Made by a program: the position numbers and the translations under genes
Shown: positions 11,866 through 21,893 of the stretch, in pieces
How the letters are laid out: every line of letters starts with the position of its first letter
Position numbering within the stretch: position 1 is the stretch's first letter
The notes under the pieces: model-generated
Databases searched by the model: none
What the model was told of the DNA's origin: nothing
Seen by the model: only the letters and a program-made list of their open reading frames with translations
Source: Neodiprion pinetum
Taxonomy: Eukaryota > Arthropoda > Insecta > Hymenoptera > Diprionidae
Length of the DNA stretch: 64,000 nt
Assembly: GCF_021155775.2 (NCBI RefSeq)
Contig: NC_060233.1
Span: forward strand, 35,805,077-35,869,076
Reading direction: 5' to 3'

Positions 11866-14167
11866 TGTACATATATCATTTTTTTATTTTTCACGAAGAA
11901 AATACACATGATTTCTACAATTTATTCATTTCTTTTTCATAACAAAATTTAATAACCGGAATATCTCTGTACAAACGCTTTTTTTTCATCTTTATCAAAA
12001 GGACAACACGCACGATTCAATTATTTTCACAATCAAAATTTTGAATTTTGAATTTTATTATACAATTTTTTTAGGAACAAAATTACTTTGCTCTTTATTT
12101 GTTTGTTTTTTTCGCCTAAAGTAAATTTTCTTAAATACTTTTTTGTTTTTCGTTAATTTATTTTAACCATGTAAATTTTCTTTCCATGAGTCTAGCTATT
12201 TCATAGCCGTAACATTAAAAGTATATTTTTGTATTTTGTTATTACAATATACGGTTTTATTTACAGGCTATCCTTGCGGATTCAAAGATCATTATAATAA
12301 TATTTATTAATGGCTTAACAGTTTAACATACGGGTACGAATTAGCCCCTAATATCTAAATTAGAATACTTTTATACATACCTATCGTTAATCGGTATTTA
12401 TTTATATATTTATAAAGGTATATATTCATATTCGTATGTGTATAATACCCTATGCGTATCTACCGAACTTGCAATCATTTGAGAATGAGATCCATTTTAC
12501 CAGGGGCTTCGAAACGCGAGATTTCAACGGCCGTTGTGATACAAGTATACATATATGTCTTATTATCATATCCCACCATCACTGCATGTACCAAGAGACA
12601 ATTGATTTGGCTCATATCGATACGTACGATGGTTCGTTTGTATATTGTTTTATTGCTTAAATCTCAGATTGATTACGGACCGGGATTTTACTTACGAGAA
12701 AAGGTTTCCGGGAATGCTGGATTTTCCGCATACGAAATAGACTGGTTTGGCAGTGGGGATTAAAAAAAAATTAGTCGATATTCACGAATTAAGAAGATTC
12801 TCGATGAAGCCCCGGAAAAGGAGTTTCAGTATAGCTGAGAAAACGCGATAATTAACCTGAAGAAATGAGACGTGGTTGTGAATTTAAAATCTATACTTCC
12901 TACAATGTATGGCAAAGGAGATGCGGACTAGCGTTACGTGGAGAAAAAAAAAAAAACGAAGCAAATCAAAATGAAGAGTGGAAATTTTTTGTCTCGTATT
13001 TTTAAATAATAAATACATCTCATCGATACAACACGTTTAAGAGTATTGAGAGAACGTTGCATGTAATACGCGTACTTCGTGCACTTTTAGACATTATTGC
13101 GATTCATCATCTATATATATATATATATATATAGGTATGTATATATGATTGCTATAGGTATTTTATTTATCCATTTCTCATTTATTTATTTTAAATATGC
13201 GTTTTCGTTATTAAATATCTATATTACGGTACGTACGCGTACGAAAAGTTTCTAAAGAGTAATACTTGTACTCTGATCAATTTATTCATTCGTATTTGGA
13301 CGTATTACTATTTTGGTTCAACTTCCAGTCATCTTCGCCTTATCGCAGCAGATCCAGCTGGAATATCGCAATTAGATTTCGTTCGCGTTCTTCCGGGTAA
13401 AGTCCAGACACACGCATACTTACGCACTCACACAACTTTCTCAACGTCTGTTGCGTTGGCTCACATTTTCACTTTCTTTACACGGCGTATTAATTATAGG
13501 TACGATCACAATACTTTCTCTTTAGTATCACATATATATATATATATATATATGTATACGTATTACTTGTCACATTTCAATTTACCGTAGCTATTGTTAT
13601 TGTAATTGTTATTATTATTATTATTTATCCATTATGTGTGACGAGTGTTTTTTTTTTCCTTTTTTTCTTCAATTATTACTATAATTATTATTACGAATAA
13701 CATTATTGATGTATTTATTTTCGGAAAGTACGGTTTTTATTATATTTAATTTACGGATTATTACACCGCTGTCGGAACGATGTAGAAATTGGTGTGATAA
13801 ATCTATTCTCCGGCACGCGTAATTGTATTCTACTTATTTTGATATTTATTCGAGAAAAAAGTAAACATGAAACAAAGTTCCAACTTTCACTATGCATTGT
13901 TGCGTTTATATGTCACGAACGGTGTATAAGATATTCAAATAAAAAATGTTAGGCAATTTAATTTCAGTTTATCATTCACCTATCATGCATGTATAAAGTA
14001 TGTTTTATAGCATTAGAGTTTTTTTTTTATACCACCCGTTTCACAGTATTACGTACGTAAGTTTGCACTTAATCGTACTAAGTATAGCTTTACGCACCCG
14101 TCGTATAACGTTTTTCACTCCGCCAACGATGTGAGAGCAATTTATTGTTAGAGCGGAAAAAGGTCGC
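10680..14167 (-). other. pdm3: Probable long 3' UTR and 3' flank of pdm3
   Basis: AT-rich DNA directly downstream of the pdm3 stop codon, without a coding frame. On the minus strand it has many AATAAA-type signals and four exact UGUAAAUA Pumilio-type sites (10685-10692, 11342-11349, 11439-11446 and 12258-12265, read as TATTTACA on the plus strand). Long AU-rich 3' UTRs are common in insect neural transcription factors. The true polyadenylation site cannot be fixed from sequence alone. Confidence 0.45.
11812..11859. repeat. (AT)24 microsatellite
   Basis: Uninterrupted AT dinucleotide repeat inside the putative 3' UTR. Shorter TA repeats lie at 13112-13133 and 13532-13553. Confidence 0.95.
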
Positions 14168-14295
14168 TTAAACGACTCCCTTGGACGACATCATTCTGAC
14201 GGTGTTCTTCAGGGCTTGCCGTTTATTGCAAAACCAAATTCGGATCACTTCTCTCTCGTATCCCAGCTGATGAGCCAACGCTGTGATATCGGTAC
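14168..14295 (-). CDS. pdm3: pdm3 last coding exon: homeodomain recognition helix and stop
   Basis: The acceptor is TTGTTCCAG just before 14295, and the exon begins with GT, completing a Gly codon whose first base comes from the preceding exon. It encodes TDITALAHQLGYEREVIRIW, then FCNKRQALKNTVRMM and a short tail ending SSKGVV before TAA at 14168-14170. It covers homeodomain positions about 28-60. W48, F49, C50 and N51 of the WFCN core are intact; Cys50 is the hallmark of POU homeodomains, and NKRQALKNT is the class VI version. The tail after the homeodomain is about ten residues, much shorter than in vertebrate POU6F2. The same frame stays open upstream through the intron but that part is not coding. 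Confidence 0.95.
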
Positions 14296-14383
14296 CTGGA
14301 ACAAGAGTACGAAAATATTGCAGGCCGAATGTGCTGGGAAAGGAGTAAAAATAGGCTCTAGCGTCAGACGTGCGAGTTCTTAC

Positions 14384-14520
14384 CGGATGGATGAGTGTTC
14401 CTCTCAAAATGTGCGTTCAACAGTTCCAGTGCCTGCGGGGTGAACGAAGTCCTTCGTTTCCGCTTCTTGCTCGGTTCGACACCGATAAAATCCGTAAGAT
14501 GATTAGCCCCGCTTTTGTAC
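14384..14520 (-). CDS. pdm3: pdm3 exon: linker and first part of POU homeodomain
   Basis: Acceptor GATTACAG before 14520; donor G|GTAAGA at 14383. The first base completes the Arg codon left as AG by the upstream exon. The encoded sequence runs YKSGANHLTDFIGVEPSKK, then RKRRTSFTPQALELLNAHFE and RNTHPSG. It gives the linker between the two POU subdomains and homeodomain helices 1 and 2, with the basic KKRKRRT amino-terminal arm that contacts the minor groove and probably acts as nuclear localisation signal. The LTDFIGVEPSKKRKRRTSFT stretch closely matches the POU6F linker and homeodomain start. The following intron is only 88 bp. Confidence 0.96.
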
Positions 14521-15838
14521 CTGTAATCGTTTGCACTGTTTTGAGTGAAAGTCTGACGACCTCTCGGCGTACGGGAAAGATTCCTCGTCAGAATCGTCCG
14601 AATGCACGAATCTACGCCCTAACAACAACTCGGATATCTATTCTCTACGAAATGAACCGCAACATTCTTACAGCTTCGAAATCACCTCAGCCTGTGCGGA
14701 CCCGAAGGCGTGCGCAAGAATTTTTTTTAATGTGATCGAAGCTTCGAAACGTACACCTGATGTATATATATGAAGTAGGGGATTTCCGGAGATTGCGAAT
14801 AAAGCTTTCGGATACCACGGTGCTGGTTAAAGGCTCGAGTTTATTCTGCAGATTTTCGTCTAAACCGTACGAAGCGACGAAGGGTACAGAGTGAATTAGA
14901 ATGGCGGCATAAGATATTTCTACGAATCGACGAAAACAATATGCTAATGGAGATCCGCGGAGCTCGAAGGATGCTGCAGGGAAGTCGGTGAGGGGGGTCG
15001 GAGAGCGAAAGCGAGAGCGTCGAGGGGAGAAGGAGGTACATCAGGAACCTGATTTTAATTAGTCCACAGTTTAATTACTCGGCAGATAAATCGTGCACGT
15101 GCACCGCATAAACTAGCTCCTTTCATTTTTTCGTATACACGAGCCCCGAGACACGCTTGCACTTAAAAGCTACGCTCCGGGACTCCGAGATGGGAACCAG
15201 CCGTTGCAGTCCCTAACTTTCGACCGCAAATTCCAGAAAACGACGCCCTCGTCTACAACATCGGTCCATCCTGTTCCGTACAAATTTACCCGACACACAC
15301 TCTGACACACATAGAGAGAAAGAGCGAGAGAGACAAACCGACTCGGCCGGCTTTCGTTACGATTGTTAAACCGTCCGCATCCGTGATGATGTTCCGATCA
15401 TGACCGATTGCCGGTTGAAATTCTTTAGGCGTGCATGACTTACCGATCAAACCGGTAAGGCATGCTACGGGCGTGACCGCCGCGATTATAATACACAGGC
15501 TTACGGATCTCGTCGACGAAGCTCGGAGCGCGATTCGAGACTCGAGCCGTGATGATCTGCGGACTTCTCGATCGCCCGTTCCACGCTCTGTCGTTGGGAA
15601 TGAGAAAATTTCGCGATTAAACCCTGGCTAATTAACGTAACCGGTATTTATCGCAGGGCACGAATATCCGATTAATCGAAATTGGGTTCAATTAGTTAAT
15701 GGTATCCGATTACGTGACGCGCTTGACCTCACCGATCTGTGTAGATTTTTGCGCCGAAGAAAAAAAGGAAAGAAAGCAAAAACTGACGAAAGATCGATTT
15801 CGAATGGATTTCGTTGATCAATGTCGATCGCAACTCAC
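14521..15838 (-). other. pdm3: pdm3 intron with a possible alternative linker exon
   Basis: Intron between the POU-specific and homeodomain exons, about 1.3 kb. Apart from a strong unexplained donor at 15443 (treated under findings), I see only CpG-rich non-coding sequence and a GAGA-rich patch near 15315-15345. The long overlapping frames here are not supported by any domain. Confidence 0.6.
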
Positions 15839-15922
15839 CTCTCCTCGGCCTCCTGCATCCACATTTTCAATACCGGCTTTATCTTCTGCGCGCTCTTCGG
15901 CGTGATGTCTAGTTTTTCAAAC
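15839..15922 (-). CDS. pdm3: pdm3 exon: second half of POU-specific domain
   Basis: 84-nt exon, acceptor TGTCTTCAG before 15922 and donor GAGAG|GTGAG. The first G completes the Arg codon AG|G at the end of SQSAIC. It encodes FEKLDITPKSAQKIKPVLKM and WMQEAEE: the end of POU-specific helix 3 and helix 4. The motif FEKLDITPKSAQKIKPVL is essentially that of POU6F proteins. The donor leaves AG, which with the next exon gives Arg again. The exon boundary falls inside the recognition helix, the same place where vertebrate POU6F2 has an alternatively spliced insertion. Confidence 0.96.
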
Positions 15923-17623
15923 CTGAAGACAAACGTGGGAAATTATTTATGCAACGTGGAATTTTTAATAATTACGTCAAAGGAGGCTGCGCGAATGAGC
16001 ACAGAAAAATGAGTTATTGTTTAAGAATCTCGCATTCAAAATTGAGGAAATGATTTTACGAAGGGTGTGTAAAGGAGCATTAATTAAGCGTACGAAATAT
16101 CTACATGCAATAATTCGATTTAATAATCATGACAAGAGGACATTGACAAGGCGGTCATGCAAGAGTTTTTGGTGATGTTTTGCTTTATGATGTTGCCAAC
16201 GCAAACTAAATTAATTTTACAAGAGAATTAGAAGAAGAAAAAAAAGGTTGCCCACAGAAATATCTGAAAAATCATTATTGTGAAAATTCATTTGACTTTT
16301 TTTCAATATGTGTTGGCGACACCATTGGTCCAAGCTTGCCAATGCCCTGGCTCGAAAAACTTACTTATCGTTATTTTAGTAATGCTCCCTTTTCAACGAA
16401 ATTATCATGAGAAACATAGTTCAAATCTGACCGCAGCTATACCCAAATATTATCCTTTCAACTACGACACAACAAGGAGAGAAAGAAAAATTGTAAAAAT
16501 AAAAAAAGGAATGGAAAAAAAAAAAACAGTGGTGAACTTTTGTAAGCGAATAAGAAGACATGGTAGGAAGATGTAATGAAAAATCAGGAAGAACCTAGGA
16601 TGTAGACAGGAAAAGCACAGATCGAAATTTTTATCATGTATCGTCGTTGTTTCTTTGAACGATCATTGAGTCGTAACCTCCGATAATCGGTGACGAATGA
16701 AACAAAGTTTAACGGTACGTTACGGAACAAGAACTCTATTAACGGTTAAATTATAATGCGATAATAATAAAGAAGTTGTTCGTCATGCTGTACAACTGCG
16801 TAGCGATAGCTTAGGTACGTTTGATTCGATACTTTCGGCTGAATCGCTAAATTGATTCATTACATCCTTCCATGTTTTTCTTTTCTTTTTCCACGCTTTT
16901 GTTCTCAGAGATTTTGAAGTCAATTCCGACCGACGACTGCCGAATATTCATTAAAACCAAAGTTATTACTCAGAATCGTGAACGATCGTATGATTGCAAC
17001 ACTTGGATATAACTGCAGGAAAGGATTTCATAGAGTTTAATACTTTCAATGTTTTAAGTTAAATAAGTAGCATGTGGGTTTAACGTACATAACTTTCTGC
17101 TGAGAGGCAATCTGCGAGGCAGCGTACATCTGGGTAGCCAGGGCACTGGGGAACAATCACCAATGCTTAAGTTAGTCAACGAATATAAAACGTGTGTGAC
17201 TCGTGAAACATAAATTAATATTCTACGCCGAACTTTTGTCCGCTATAAAAAAGACGATTCTATCCTTTCTGTTTCACACTTCTCCTCGATATAACGTCGC
17301 TCGCTCGTAGAATAAAATAAATATAAAAATTATGTGCAACTCTTTGCGTGCAAAGGCCAAATTCGTCTAACGATGCTGTACAGCCGTATAATCAATACAA
17401 TCGCTCGATACCATCTACCGAACTGTGATAGAACGCATTGAAAAAGTTGTGAAAAAAAAAAGAACAAAAATACATCATCCCACAGCGATATATCCTAATT
17501 GTTTTTTCTTTCCAACGACAATGCCATATCCAGTGACCTGGCACGTGTTGCTATTTTGCAAGGCCTTTGCCCGGTCGACAAAAATTTCCGAAGATCCTCC
17601 CTCTACTTCCCAGGACAGCTTAC
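15923..17623 (-). other. pdm3: pdm3 intron containing the cassette exon
   Basis: 1.7-kb intron splitting the POU-specific recognition helix. Besides the 57-nt exon at 17089-17145 it is AT-rich and non-coding. Confidence 0.7.
17089..17145 (-). CDS. pdm3: Candidate 57-nt cassette exon within the POU-specific domain
   Basis: On the minus strand a TGACTAAC branch-point match lies about 30 nt upstream of the acceptor TTGTTCCCCAG. It is followed by 57 nt without a stop and a GTACGT donor. The phase is exactly that of the flanking exons (2 nt in, 2 nt out), so inclusion keeps the frame: AG|T gives Ser, then ALATQMYAASQIASQQKV, then AT|G gives Met before FEKLD. Inclusion would replace the conserved Arg of helix 3 (residue 466) by 20 residues and break the DNA-recognition helix, so it must be optional if the gene is to make a canonical POU domain. 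Vertebrate POU6F2 is known to have an isoform with a 36-residue insertion at the same junction. The sequences are not alike by eye, so conservation would be of position only. Confidence 0.6.
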
Positions 17624-17804
17624 CTACAAATGGCGCTTTGGCTGTAAGCCGGTCCCTCGGTGATGCTGAGCGCTTGTCCCACTTGCGTTTGCGTTAACCC
17701 CAACGAAAGTCTCCGCAGTTTGAAAGCCTTCGCGAACTCCTTGATCTCGTCCAAATTAATTCCGTCCACGACGTTATTCGTTGCTTCGTTAATGGTTGGC
17801 TGAT
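17624..17804 (-). CDS. pdm3: pdm3 exon: first half of POU-specific domain
   Basis: Acceptor CCAATTTACAG before 17804; donor TGTAG|GTAAG. It starts with AT, completing an Asn codon begun by the upstream exon. The encoded sequence includes QPTINEATNNVVDG, INLDEIKEFAKAFKLRRLSL and GLTQTQVGQALSITEGPAYS, then QSAIC with AG left over. This is POU-specific helix 1, helix 2 (LTQTQVGQAL) and most of helix 3 (SQSAIC). The Gln residues of helices 2 and 3 that contact DNA in POU proteins are present. GPAYSQSAIC and the Asp/Ile/Asn start are diagnostic of class VI. Confidence 0.97.
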
Positions 17805-18752
17805 CTGTAAATTGGGAAAAGGATCTCATTCGCTGCGGGGTTTTGAGAAGGGTGGCGGAAAGAGCGCAGATTCAGGAAGTACCTACGACCTCGTGCATGC
17901 CGTCGCGTTCTCTGAACAATTGCGCAAAATACAACGTTTCGGTAACGAAATCGATCGGCTTCGTTACGGCAGCCGTACGAACGGGTCGATTTCCCTCGTA
18001 AATCTGTTAGCTCACGTGCCGTATAATAGCAGCAGCCTAAGTCCTGAATACCCACATGAGGGGACTAGACTAACAGGTTTGCCCCGTTTCCGTGCAATAA
18101 ACAGAAAATCCATAGGCTGCACTGCGTTTGATAAGTAGCCCTTAATTAATCGGCGACAACTGCTGGCACATAGCGGCGGTTAAAAGCCGAGATTAAATTC
18201 CAGAGTGTATGAGACATTCTCTCTAAAACTTACCGTGTAGTAGCAATTATAGGAATCTTGATGGCGTTCTAAAACTCGCGGTATAAAGGCCACGAACGAA
18301 TAATTTAGTGTCGTTAAAACGCGACTACTGGGCACGTTTGCTCGATACCAATCGAGCAGGAATTACGGAAGTATACTTTTTTCGGTAATAGGTATCGGTC
18401 ATAGTCATGTTCGTTGCGCGAGTTATTGGAATTGCCTAAGGCAACAAGGCATTGTTCGATCCAAGAATCAGTTTTGCGCGTAGAATTAGAATCTTCACGG
18501 TGGTTTGACGGCTCTTTAGAAACTACAGTCTTCGTTTCAACTTGGAAGAAAACGAAAAAAAAAAGAAACTGCACGACGGATTCTGTTGTACCCTCGAGTA
18601 GATAGAGAGCAATTTTTCCGATTCCGAATACCAAAAGCAGAGTGATTTAACTTACAATTTTCATTACAACCGTGAAAAGAAAAAGGTACGAGTGTCACCA
18701 GCGGCGTTTGAGGTGTGAAAAAGACATTTTCGATTATCCGGGCGATACTTAC
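17805..18752 (-). other. pdm3: pdm3 intron
   Basis: About 950 bp. A good-looking donor (ACACG|GTAAGT at about 18232) has no paired exon that keeps the frame. Nothing else is supported. Confidence 0.7.
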
Positions 18753-18975
18753 TCGGCGAGTCACTCAGAAGGTCGTCATCTTCGTCCCGGGGGCTGTGCA
18801 AGCTGCTCGGCGAAGCTTGACGCTTGACCCCGCCGCCGCTGGGTCCGTGCGTCGTCGTGATCGTGATCTCGCCGTTGCTGGCAGCGAGTCGATTTAAGGC
18901 CGAGGCTGCGGATCCAACCGATCCGTTAAGCGGCGATGATTGTTCCGGTCTTTCTCTGTGGTGTTTTTCCTGAGG
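18753..18975 (-). CDS. pdm3: pdm3 exon: Ser/Pro/Asp-rich region before the POU domain
   Basis: Acceptor CTTGTCCCTTCAG before 18975; donor CCGA|GTAAGT. It begins in phase 0 with PQEKHHRERPEQSS and continues with Ser/Ala-rich sequence, ITITTTHGPSGGG, VKRQASPSSLHSPRD and the acidic EDDDLLSDSP. The basic-Ser-Pro cluster followed by an acidic stretch looks like a phosphorylation-prone regulatory segment. It is low in predicted structure and not conserved enough for a function call. It ends with one base (A) that joins AT of the next exon to give Asn. Placement rests on phase and splice sites, which fit both neighbours. Confidence 0.88.
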
Positions 18976-19190
18976 CTGAAGGGACAAGGCACGTAGAATG
19001 TCTCGTTAAAGGAGTCTTTGCACGAGTCAATCGACGACGTTCATTTTTACCCTCGATATACCGCGACGAGAACACCTAACGCGTCATCGCGAATATCCTC
19101 GGGTTCACTCGCGAACGGATCCACTCATTGTCAGTCTCCCTCGAACGTCTACCGAGCCCTTGCGTACATAATAAACAAAGTGGAACCTAC

Positions 19191-19492
19191 CGGGTAATGA
19201 TTCGAGTGCGAACTGTGCCGGTTCCCGTGCTGCTGGGGTGAGGTGGTGAGCAGAGTTTGTTGGGATGCTTGAGCCGCTTGAACAGCCTGAGCAGCTTGAG
19301 CCGCCTGAGCGGCCTGAGCGACTTGAGCGGCTTGAGCGGCTTGAGCTACCTGGGCAGCCTGAGCAGCCTGAAGAATTTGCTGGGGTTGCATGGCGTTGAG
19401 AAGTTGCTGGCTGGCCGAACTATTGCCGAGAAGGTGGGGCAGCGCGGCGGGATTGATTCCGAGGCCGGAAGCGAGGCTCGGACTGGTCGGTA
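19191..19492 (-). CDS. pdm3: pdm3 exon: Ala-Ala-Gln repeat region
   Basis: Acceptor CCAACTTTCAG before 19492; donor CCG|GTAGGT, ending in phase 0 after HSNHYP. It opens with TA completing a Val codon, then PTSPSLASGLGINPAALPHL, LGNSSASQQLLNAMQPQQIL, a run of twelve tripeptides of type AAQ/VAQ (residues about 273-308, 19260-19367), and QTLLTTSPQQHGNRHSSHSN. Gln/Ala-rich activation segments are common in POU6 proteins. The regular 3-residue period suggests an amphipathic or Gln-faced helix, by inference. The 9-bp DNA repeat behind it could vary in length between individuals. Confidence 0.9.
19260..19367 (-). repeat. pdm3: 9-bp coding minisatellite (AAQ)12
   Basis: Twelve imperfect 9-bp units GCN-G(C/T)N-CA(A/G) within the pdm3 exon. 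Third positions vary, so this is not a recent pure expansion. Confidence 0.85.
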
Positions 19493-19581
19493 CTGAAAGT
19501 TGGCAAGAGATTAGACGAGAGTTTATCTCTCTCCGAGATCCATTATGCGATTCACCCCTCCGTACCGCTACCACTACTCAC

Positions 19582-19743
19582 CGTTGCTCGATGGGGTGTT
19601 CATAATGCTCTGGGGTTGGGCTATCGATTGCAGATTGGCCAGCGTCGTCGAGACCACTTGTCCGTTACTGAGGGCGAGGTTGACCATCTGGTTGTTCGTC
19701 ACGTGGCTCACGGGTATTGTCAAAATCGTCTGGGTTTCAAATC
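19582..19743 (-). CDS. pdm3: pdm3 exon: Thr/Val/Asn-rich amino region
   Basis: Acceptor TTTGAATCGCAG before 19743; donor AACG|GTGAGT. Its first two bases (GA) complete a Gly codon. The encoded sequence is FETQTILTIPVSHVTNNQMV, then NLALSNGQVVSTTLANLQSI and AQPQSIMNTPSSN. The TQTILTIPV phrase resembles the repeated hydrophobic IPV/ITPQ phrases of the amino half of POU6F proteins, which are thought to act in transcription activation. The intron to the next exon is only 89 bp. Phase agrees on both sides. Confidence 0.9.
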
Positions 19744-21183
19744 CTGCGATTCAAAGTAGAGAATATCAACTTCAACCCACGGTTCGTACAGTTCGCAAGG
19801 TCCGCGTGATTTTCGGATGGGATCGGGATACGAGAGTAAGAGGTGTTCCGGCCATTTCTCCGGATTCGTTACCGCACACTCGGACGCGATGCGAGGCAAA
19901 GCGGGACAAGAGCGCCAGCCCTCCGAGTTACGGGAGCTTCATAGAGGGAACATTAGTCGACCCAACGAGCTCCTAACCCCACGACCAGCAAAGTTGGCGA
20001 ACTATTATCACCGTCTCAATAGTGCACGGGCTACACTAGGTGTTCCAGTGGTGTACCGCTCCTGGACTCCTAATCATACTTAGAATAGTTCTCAGGATCA
20101 CCCCGGGCATCGCTAATCAGATTACTTGGTGCACGCGCTTAATATGATTACCGATTACGAGTACACGTATACTACACCCCATTACCGAGCGAGTCCCTTA
20201 TATTATTCGGTACACTGACGCGTTAGTTACGTGCGATATAACGCACGCCTCGCCCACTCTACGAGGTCCTCCAAGATTTTACCGCACCGTCAAACGATCC
20301 TTGTACCCACCCCTGAATAGCACGTGCTCAAGCACTGCGAGCCAGCTACCCCGGTTTAAGGAGGAAGAAACCTTTAGGGTGACTGGCGTACAGCGACGGG
20401 GCTTTTTGTTCGCGACGTCTCATCGAGTATAATATGAGTTAAAAGGATGTAGGAGGTTCCTCCGGCGGGGCTGAAGTCGAAAACTTCCCTCGCGACACGG
20501 CGAAAACCGTCAGGCTAATACTGATTCTGCTGTCCCTGTAATCTCAATCCACTTTGGAGCAATCTGCAAGTTTTAGGTCGACAGGATGGGACCTCCTTCC
20601 CCCCTTTTCCACGGCTGAACAACGTCGAAGGAACGAAGTTTAGGAGAGTACCGCAATCGATATGATAGTGGCCGAATCCGTGGGCTGTGATGTCCAGCGC
20701 AAGTGGGTACTTGGGTTTTGGGTCCCGAAAGGGTGGGACGAGGCGGAGGCGAAGGTAGCCCAGGAAACCCACCCCGTACAACCCGCCAAGGCGACGGGGT
20801 GGCTAGCGAGACGTTAATTATACATTGAAATTAGTTGCAGAGTTTGCCCTCTGCCTGACCGAACGGCTAGGTGGGGGGGGCCTCGGGTGGCGGAAGGGGA
20901 GGAAATAGATGGCGAGGGGGGTGCCTATGTAGGAACCGGAGCTGGCTGACCGTTGGTCTCACCTAATCCACGAAACTGCTTGCCAGAGTTAGCCGGCATT
21001 GGTAGCGCGGACTTGCTTATGCAATATCATGCCGGGCGGTACGGCGTTGGTGATAATTCCGTTGGTATTGGAAAACGGAAACGGATGATAACCGGGACTA
21101 GTCGAGGGTGGTTCACGCCTGGCCTCGATTCCCTCGAATCGTCATCGTCATCGCTCAACATTTTTCTTACAGCTGCAGCTTAC
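19744..21183 (-). other. pdm3: pdm3 intron, GC-rich in its middle
   Basis: 1.44-kb intron. The middle (about 20440-20960) is GC-rich with long chance frames, including one on the minus strand at 20515-20781. No splice sites of matching phase flank these frames. Confidence 0.65.
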
Positions 21184-21375
21184 CTTGCGAGGTCGGTATC
21201 AGCAACCGTGCCCCTTGGATACCCTGGACGAGTTGTCCCGAGGTCAGGACGAATTGAGGCATCGCTACTGGCTGCGGCTGCGACAGGAGTTGAGGCAGCG
21301 TTGCCACGGTCACGGAGCTTTGGGGTAAAAGGTGCGAAGTGGTTGCCGTGTTCGACGACGTTGGTATCGTACCAG
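21184..21375 (-). CDS. pdm3: pdm3 exon: Ser/Thr- and Gln-rich amino region
   Basis: Donor TCGCAAG|GTAAGC at 21183. I placed the acceptor at TCTGGTTTCAG before 21375 because only this site gives the phase needed by both neighbours; stronger upstream AGs would break the frame. The encoded sequence is GTIPTSSNTATTSHLLPQSS, then VTVATLPQLLSQPQPVAMPQ and FVLTSGQLVQGIQGARLLIP, ending TSQ. It is a low-complexity activation-type region with Gln-Leu-Val phrases as in POU6F. Joining with the next exon gives TSQGFETQTILTIPV. The frame stays open another 16 codons upstream, so an alternative 5' boundary is possible. Confidence 0.85.
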
Positions 21376-21734
21376 CTGAAACCAGAGTTTCCGTTTCCGG
21401 ATTAATTCCCGTCTGTCTGTGCATCGGCTAATTGTTACGGCGAAACTTCACCCGGAATTGGGTAATGGAAGGGAGGACTCGGCTAATCGGGAGGGATTCG
21501 GTACGTTATTCATGTGCCGTACTTTCACGTGCTGCAGTCTAGGTAGCAGATTTTTCTAATGAAAATCCGAGAACGGAATCACTTGAAATCTGTAGGTCTG
21601 AATAAACCGGATAGAGTGCTGGTGTCTGTTGCACAATTAAGAGGATCGGATTAAAAGGTTTACCGTTACAAAGTCGTTCTGCGCCGAGAAGCGAAGTGCT
21701 TAACTAATTTAACCTCGTATCTCTTCTGACTCAC
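21376..21734 (-). other. pdm3: pdm3 intron
   Basis: 359-bp intron with no other feature visible. Confidence 0.75.
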
Positions 21735-21893
21735 CCGACGAACTGACGGTAAGGTTGAGAGGCGCGTTGATTAGCTGATTGTTTGTCAAGCCAGCGGTCA
21801 TTCCCTGCAGACCAGCTGCCAGCGACGCGACCTGGGGGAGGTTTTGAAGATTTGCCCAATTTTGCAAGTTTTGAAGGGTCACCATCCCGGCCA
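21735..21893 (-). CDS. pdm3: pdm3 exon: Leu/Asn/Gln-rich amino region
   Basis: Acceptor TTTGTCTTCCACAG before 21893; donor TCGG|GTGAGT. The first two bases (TG) complete a Met codon with the A left by the upstream exon. It encodes AGMVTLQNLQNWANLQNLPQ, then VASLAAGLQGMTAGLTNNQL and INAPLNLTVSSS. Spaced LQNL phrases resemble the MTLPLQNLQ stretch of vertebrate POU6F2, which supports homology of the amino half. Probably a transactivation segment. Confidence 0.9.

Noticed and set aside
16360..16385. GTAAGT donor on the minus strand in the POU-specific intron
   Set aside because: It is preceded directly by TAA, with no matching acceptor or open frame.
18232..18270. Possible extra pdm3 exon ending at ACACG|GTAAGT
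   Set aside because: The only nearby acceptor gives 35 nt, which would shift the frame into the POU domain.
20515..20781. Minus-strand frame in a pdm3 intron, first considered as an exon
   Set aside because: The exons at 21184 and 19743 already join in phase and make a continuous POU6F-like sequence; no splice sites in phase border this frame.
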